64,000 nt of DNA, from the NCBI GenBank assembly GCA_028285625.1, contig JANQOX010000005.1, positions 620,001 to 684,000 of the forward strand, given 5' to 3'. Made by a program: the position numbers and the translations under genes. This document shows, piece after piece, positions 60,284-64,000 of the stretch (position 1 is its first letter; each line of letters opens with the position of its first letter). The notes below the pieces were generated by a model. That model had not been told where the DNA came from. It saw only the letters and a program-made list of their open reading frames with translations, and did not search any database. Origin of the DNA: Myxococcota bacterium (GTDB lineage: Bacteria > Myxococcota_A > UBA9160 > UBA6930).

Positions 60284-61501
60284 ATGAGCAAGATCGTCGA
60301 GGCCACGGGCCGCCTGCGTCACTACGCGGGCATCGCCGCGGGCTCCCTCGGGTTGGGTGGCGACACGCCGAAGGCCGGGCCGCTCTACGCGCAGATCGGG
60401 ATCTCGGACCCGTGCAACCACCGCTGCGTGTTCTGCTGGGACCACCCGCCGAGCGAGCGCGAGACCGAGCCGCTGAAGCACCGCTTCGGGCACGAGCGCC
60501 CGGGCCTGATGTCGCTCGATACCTTCCGCGAGGTCATCGACGACCTGCACGATCTCGGTACGCGGCGCATCGACATGATCGGGCGCGGCGAGCCGCTCCT
60601 GAACAAGGATGCGGTGGAGATGGTCCGCTACGCGAAGCAGCGCGACATGGTGCTGCAGCTGTGCACCAACGCTTCGCGGCTGACCTCCGACAAGGCAGAC
60701 GGCCTGGTCGAGGCTGGCCTCGACCGCATCAACATCTCCATGAACGCAGGCACCGCGGAGAACTATCCCAACGTGCACGTCACGGAGAAGCCCGAAGACT
60801 ACGTCCGGATGAAGGCGAACCTGCGCCATCTGTCGGACAAGAAGCTCGCCGACGGCGTGTCCACGCCGCGGCTGCGCTGCTCGTTCGTGGTCAACCGCAA
60901 GAACTACTTCGAGATCGAAGAGATGGTTCGGTCGGCCCACGAGGTCGGCGCCGAAGAGGCGCGCTTCGAGCACATCGTGGTGCACGACCTGACCGAGGAC
61001 ATCTCGCTCTCGCGCGAGCAGTACGACGACCTGCTCGAGCGCGCGCAGCAGGCCCGGCGGGTGGCCGACGAGGTCGGCATCGACACCAACCTGAAGGCCT
61101 TCATCGCCACCGTGCCCACCTACATCGAAGAAGAGGTGGTCACCGGCCCGAAGGTGCCGCCCTGCTACGTCGGCTACTACTTCTCGCTGGTGCTCGCGAA
61201 CGGCACGGTCATGCCGTGCTGCCAGTGCAACAAGCCCGTCGACCAGCTCGAAGAGGGCAAGCGCTTCTCCGACATCTGGAAGTCGCAGAAGTACGACGAC
61301 TTCCGCACGGCGGCGAAGAACCTCCCCGCGCCGAACGATGCCCTCGACCAGTGCGAGTGCGACAAGTGCATGCTGCGTGCGCGCAACATCTCGATGCACA
61401 ACCACACCAGGCCGTGGAACCGGATCGACGGAGGCGACAGCGAGCAGTTCTTCACGCTCAGCGACCTGATCCGGATGCGAAAGGCCGACCCCGACGACTA
61501 G
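60284..61501 (+). CDS. Radical SAM/SPASM protein
   Basis: This encodes 405 residues. The N-terminal radical SAM cluster motif CxxxCxxC is C44-NHR-C48-VF-C51, followed by the GRGEPLLNKDAVEMV segment typical of the SAM-binding barrel. The C-terminal SPASM-like domain has PPCYVGYYFSLV, MPCCQCNK and QCECDKCMLR, with about seven cysteines for auxiliary Fe-S clusters. Such enzymes modify peptides, sugars or proteins by radical chemistry. The start at 60284 has a GGAGAC ribosome site. It is followed after 24 bases by a glycosyltransferase gene and is divergent from the giant-protein gene, so it may act on surface glycans or the giant protein (inference). Confidence 0.9.
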   Translation: MSKIVEATGRLRHYAGIAAGSLGLGGDTPKAGPLYAQIGISDPCNHRCVFCWDHPPSERETEPLKHRFGHERPGLMSLDTFREVIDDLHDLGTRRIDMIGRGEPLLNKDAVEMVRYAKQRDMVLQLCTNASRLTSDKADGLVEAGLDRINISMNAGTAENYPNVHVTEKPEDYVRMKANLRHLSDKKLADGVSTPRLRCSFVVNRKNYFEIEEMVRSAHEVGAEEARFEHIVVHDLTEDISLSREQYDDLLERAQQARRVADEVGIDTNLKAFIATVPTYIEEEVVTGPKVPPCYVGYYFSLVLANGTVMPCCQCNKPVDQLEEGKRFSDIWKSQKYDDFRTAAKNLPAPNDALDQCECDKCMLRARNISMHNHTRPWNRIDGGDSEQFFTLSDLIRMRKADPDD

Positions 61502-61525
61502 GCGGCCCGCCGCGTCTCCACCACC

Positions 61526-62650
61526 ATGCGCATCGGCTACGACGGCAAGTTCCTCTGGAGCGACAAGCACATCGGCTCCAAGTCCGGCCACGGCATCCAG
61601 TCCCACGGGCTGCTGCGGGGCCTGCTCGAAGAGGGGCCCGAGCACGAATTCGTGGTGCAGGTGCTCGGTGTCGACGACGAGCTGCCCCGCGCCGAACACG
61701 CCACGTACCAGGTGCTGCCCGACTGGGCCCGCAGCTCGACCCTGCGCAACGTGTTCGCGTTTGCCCAGGCGACGCGTCGCGAGCCGGTGGACGTGCTGCT
61801 CTCGTATACGACCGCGCCGTTCTTCGTGCCGTGCAAGCGCGTGCTGATCCTCGACGACATCTCGTGGTTGGCCCACCCCGAGTGGTTTCCGCGCGACTTC
61901 GCGCTGCCCCGCACGGTGGCCACGCGCCTTTCGGTCCGGCTGGCGGACCACATCGTCTCGTGCACCGAGTTCTCGAAGCGTGAGCTGGTCCGGTTGCTGG
62001 ACGTCGATCCGGCGCGCGTGACCGTGGCGCCCCTCGGCACGCAGCCGAGCTTCGCCGACCCGGTGCCCGAAGCCGCGCTCGCCGAGGTGCGGCGCAAGCA
62101 CGGGATCGAGCGGCCGTACCTCTTCTCGCTGAACGATCTGCAGCCGCGCAAGAATCTCGAGGGCATCGTGCGGGCGTTCGACCGCCTGTGCGACTGGGGC
62201 CACGAGATCGACCTGGTGATCGCCGGTCGCCCGCTCTGGGAGTACCCGGCCTTCGACGAGGCGCTGGCGTCGTCGCGTCACCGCGACCGCATCCGCATGG
62301 CGGGCTACGTCGATGCGGAGGACGTGGCGCCTCTCTACCAGGGGGCGCGCGCCTTCGTCTACGCCTCCTACTACGAAGGCTGGGGCCTCCAGACCCACGA
62401 GGCGATGGCGGCGGGGGTCCCCGTGGCCGTGACCCGGGACTCGGCCATGGCCGAGATCTCCGAGGGTGCGGCCGTCACCTTCGATCCCCACGATGCCGAG
62501 GACATGGCCAAGGCGATCGAACGCCTCCTGGGGGACGACGCGCTGCGAGAGCGGCTGATCGCAGACGGCCGCCGGGTGGCCGGCGGCTACGGCTGGCGCC
62601 GGACCGGTCGCATCACGCTCGACGTGTGCGAGCGCGTCCTCGGCGCGTGA
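61526..62650 (+). CDS. Glycosyltransferase family 4
   Basis: This encodes 374 residues of GT-B fold. The N-terminus GYDGKFLWSDKHIGSKSGHGIQSHGLLRGL is a glycan/acceptor domain, and the C-terminal half has FSLNDLQPRKNLEGIVRAF, VYASYYEGWGLQTHEAMAAGVPVAVTRDSAMAEIS with the donor-binding E-x7-E pattern. It resembles mannosyl/glucosyl transferases of cell-surface glycan synthesis. It is 24 bases downstream of the radical SAM gene and probably co-transcribed. Acceptor and donor are unknown. Confidence 0.9.
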   Translation: MRIGYDGKFLWSDKHIGSKSGHGIQSHGLLRGLLEEGPEHEFVVQVLGVDDELPRAEHATYQVLPDWARSSTLRNVFAFAQATRREPVDVLLSYTTAPFFVPCKRVLILDDISWLAHPEWFPRDFALPRTVATRLSVRLADHIVSCTEFSKRELVRLLDVDPARVTVAPLGTQPSFADPVPEAALAEVRRKHGIERPYLFSLNDLQPRKNLEGIVRAFDRLCDWGHEIDLVIAGRPLWEYPAFDEALASSRHRDRIRMAGYVDAEDVAPLYQGARAFVYASYYEGWGLQTHEAMAAGVPVAVTRDSAMAEISEGAAVTFDPHDAEDMAKAIERLLGDDALRERLIADGRRVAGGYGWRRTGRITLDVCERVLGA

Positions 62651-62663
62651 CCGCGCCTGCGGC

Positions 62664-63071
62664 CTAAGGGCCTCGCACCAGGTCGGCGAGCGTCGTCGAC
62701 TCGAGAAACGCGGTCAGTTCGCTCGAGACCGACTGCCAGCGATCGTGGGCCGCGCAAGGGTCGTCGTCGGAGCAGGTCGGCCGGCCCAGCAGGCAGTGGC
62801 GCTCGCCGTAGGCGGGCTCGAGCGGCCCCACCACCGAGGCCAGGGCGATCTCGTCGGGGGCCGCGACGAGCCGGAACCCGCCCTTGGGCCCGCGCTCGGA
62901 CACCAGCACGCGTTCGCGCGCCAGCTGGTGGAGGATCTTCGAGAGGTAGTTGCGCGGCACCCCGAGGCCCGCGGCGATGTCACCGACCGGCGTCGGGCGC
63001 TCTTCGGCCCATCGCTCGGCGAGAAACGCCGCGGCCTGCAGGGCGTAGCGGCTGGTCTGGGACAGGAACAT
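62664..63071 (-). CDS. Rrf2-family Fe-S transcriptional regulator (IscR/NsrR-like)
   Basis: This encodes 135 residues. The winged helix-turn-helix (residues 1-60) is followed by SERGPKGGFRLVAAPD, the Rrf2 wing. The cluster ligands are C93, C100 and C106 with H109 (CxxH-type, CAAHDRW), close to the IscR Cx5Cx5CxxH pattern but with one more residue in the first gap. An [Fe-S] cluster probably senses NO or redox state. The gene is divergent from norC, and the shared region has an inverted repeat at 63116-63131. NsrR-type repression of the nitric oxide reductase is the likely role (inference). Confidence 0.88.
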   Translation of the reverse strand: MFLSQTSRYALQAAAFLAERWAEERPTPVGDIAAGLGVPRNYLSKILHQLARERVLVSERGPKGGFRLVAAPDEIALASVVGPLEPAYGERHCLLGRPTCSDDDPCAAHDRWQSVSSELTAFLESTTLADLVRGP

Positions 63072-63106
63072 CGGCGCCCCGCATGCGTTCTCCTGCCCTC
63101 GGCCCC

Positions 63107-63134
63107 TTGCATTTAATCATATTGACATGATAAT
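63107..63134 (+). promoter_or_regulatory. norC promoter with overlapping inverted repeat, candidate NsrR-type operator
   Basis: TTGCAT (63107-63112), 16 bases and GATAAT (63129-63134) form a sigma-70-like promoter toward norC. ATCAT (63116-63120) and ATGAT (63127-63131) flank six bases between and over these boxes as an inverted repeat. A bound Rrf2 dimer there would block norC. It lies in an A/T-rich island in otherwise GC-rich sequence. Confidence 0.5.
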
Positions 63135-63253
63135 AGCAGTATTGGATTTCAGGGGGCCGCGGCAGGCCGGTTCAGGGCCTCCCGCGGCGAGTCCGGCCGG
63201 GGCGCGGGCCGCCGGTCGGCACGAGAAACCCATCCTAGGGGAGGCGGGCGGCG

Positions 63254-63943
63254 ATGCTCACCAAATCGCAGGCGAGGCTCTTCTTCATCGGCGGGACGGC
63301 GTTCTTCTCGCTGATCTTCGTGATGCTCACGGTCGACACGCTGCGGCAGATCCCGGAGCGGCAGAACACGAAGGCCATGACCGCGTCGGTCGTCCGCGGC
63401 AAGACCATCTGGGACGACCGCAACTGCATGGGCTGTCACACGATCCTCGGCGAGGGGGCGTACTACGCACCCGAGCTCACGCTCGTCGTGAACCGCCGCG
63501 GTCCCGAGTGGATCCGGATCTTCCTGCGCGACCCCCAGGCCATGTACCCGGGCAAGCGCAAGATGATCCAGTACGACTTCAGCGAGGAGCAGATCACGGA
63601 CGTGATCGCCTTCCTCGATTGGATCGGCAAGATCGACACCAACGGGTTTCCCCCGGAGCCCGACCTGAAGCCGCAGGTCGCGCTCGCGAAGGCGTCCGTG
63701 GCCGCCGTCTCGGACCGGCCGGCGTACTTCGACTCGGTGTGCACGGCCTGTCACGCGGTGGCCGGACAGGGCGGCACGTTCGGGCCGGCCCTCGACGGCG
63801 TCGCGACCCGCATCGATCCGGTGGCGCTCGATACCTGGCTGGCCGACCCGCAGAAGGTCAAGCCCGGGACCGCCATGCCCAATCTCGAACTCTCCGATGA
63901 GCTGCGCGCCGAACTGGTCGCCTGGCTCTCCACCCTCGAGTAG
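63254..63943 (+). CDS. norC: Nitric oxide reductase subunit C, with a second cytochrome c domain
   Basis: This encodes 229 residues, longer than ordinary NorC (about 150). A single N-terminal membrane helix (residues 8-28) anchors it. The first haem site is C58-MG-C61-H62, followed by the NorC-type QAMYPGKRKM loop that holds the axial methionine. A second cytochrome c domain (residues 148-229) has C163-TA-C166-H167 and GTAMPN as its likely methionine ligand. NorC passes electrons to NorB, which reduces NO to N2O. The next gene starts 10 bases after its stop. The extra domain could be a fused electron donor. Confidence 0.9.
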   Translation: MLTKSQARLFFIGGTAFFSLIFVMLTVDTLRQIPERQNTKAMTASVVRGKTIWDDRNCMGCHTILGEGAYYAPELTLVVNRRGPEWIRIFLRDPQAMYPGKRKMIQYDFSEEQITDVIAFLDWIGKIDTNGFPPEPDLKPQVALAKASVAAVSDRPAYFDSVCTACHAVAGQGGTFGPALDGVATRIDPVALDTWLADPQKVKPGTAMPNLELSDELRAELVAWLSTLE

Positions 63944-63953
63944 GAGGAGCGTG

Positions 63954-64000
63954 ATGAAGTTCCGGTCCCAGCGCGTCGCGTACCTGTTCTTTGCGACGTC
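63954..64000 (+). CDS. norB: Nitric oxide reductase subunit B, N-terminus only
   Basis: The ATG at 63954 follows a TAGGAGGAGCGTG stop and ribosome site, and 15 codons (MKFRSQRVAYLFFAT) reach the window edge. This start resembles NorB N-termini (K/R-x-Q-S-Q-x-V-A) and fits the position directly after norC. NorB is the membrane catalytic subunit reducing NO to N2O. Only the beginning is visible, so the call rests mainly on position. Confidence 0.65.
   Translation, partial: MKFRSQRVAYLFFAT

Noticed and set aside
63116-63131. The norC upstream repeat as an FNR/DNR site
   Set aside because: It does not match TTGAT-N4-ATCAA; the spacing and arms differ, so an Rrf2-type operator fits better.
1-64000. 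Search for mobile elements, CRISPR arrays, tRNA and rRNA
   Set aside because: No transposase, integrase, direct-repeat spacer array, cloverleaf or rRNA-like segment was seen by reading; a dedicated tRNA scan would be needed to be certain.

Overview
The window is a very GC-rich, densely coded stretch of a Gram-negative bacterial chromosome. Genes are short-spaced and often overlap by 4 bases, and GTG and TTG starts are common. No rRNA, tRNA, CRISPR array, transposase or integrase is visible. The gene mix suggests an aerobic or microaerobic heterotroph: acyl-CoA enzymes, sugar-acid catabolism, a haloalkane-dehalogenase-like enzyme, Tat export, lipoproteins, NorC/NorB and a light-sensing regulon. 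It would fit an uncultivated proteobacterial or myxococcal-type lineage, but taxonomy cannot be proved from the sequence alone.

Region 1 (1-12430) is a light-response locus. It holds a B12-dependent MerR photoreceptor-repressor (CarH/LitR, 2935-3855, minus), a glutathione transferase, and a plus-strand operon of cyclopropane-synthase-type methyltransferase, peroxiredoxin-like protein, DNA photolyase and TudS-YbgA protein (4065-8064). A minus-strand operon of SRPBCC protein, SDR, group-2 sigma factor and SDR/DUF2867 protein (12356-8081) converges on it. The same 21-bp operator-like motif (TGTACA-N9-TTGACA type) lies at 2282-2302, 3994-4014 and 12409-12429, one per transcription unit. A Tat-exported DUF3500 protein and a TPR protein sit at the left edge.

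Region 2 (12459-30000) is a catabolic patchwork: SDR, alpha/beta hydrolases, haloalkane dehalogenase, beta-lactamase-fold hydrolase, enoyl-CoA hydratase, two acyl-CoA dehydrogenases, GH51 arabinofuranosidase, flavin and VOC proteins, two divergent AMP-dependent acyl-CoA ligases, a GST and a TetR regulator.

Region 3 (29182-38583) centres on L-fuconate catabolism: L-fuconate dehydratase, L-fuconolactonase, an IclR regulator between them, a phytanoyl-CoA-dioxygenase-type oxygenase with a tiny coupled partner, and a DapA-family aldolase with an atypical SDR. A lipoprotein, a methyltransferase, a cysteine-synthase homologue and a PhlG-type hydrolase are interspersed.

Region 4 (38682-62650) begins with a duplicated-domain protein and a membrane protein paralogous to one in region 2. 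It continues as a surface-glycan type locus (glycosyltransferases, DUF115-like protein, FkbM and class I methyltransferases, 2OG oxygenase). This flanks a 12.8-kb gene for a roughly 4200-residue exported protein of 13 alternating ConA-like and BACON-like domains, followed by a radical SAM/SPASM protein and another glycosyltransferase.

Region 5 (62664-64000) is the start of a nitric oxide reductase operon (di-haem NorC, then norB running off the edge) divergent from an Rrf2 Fe-S regulator.
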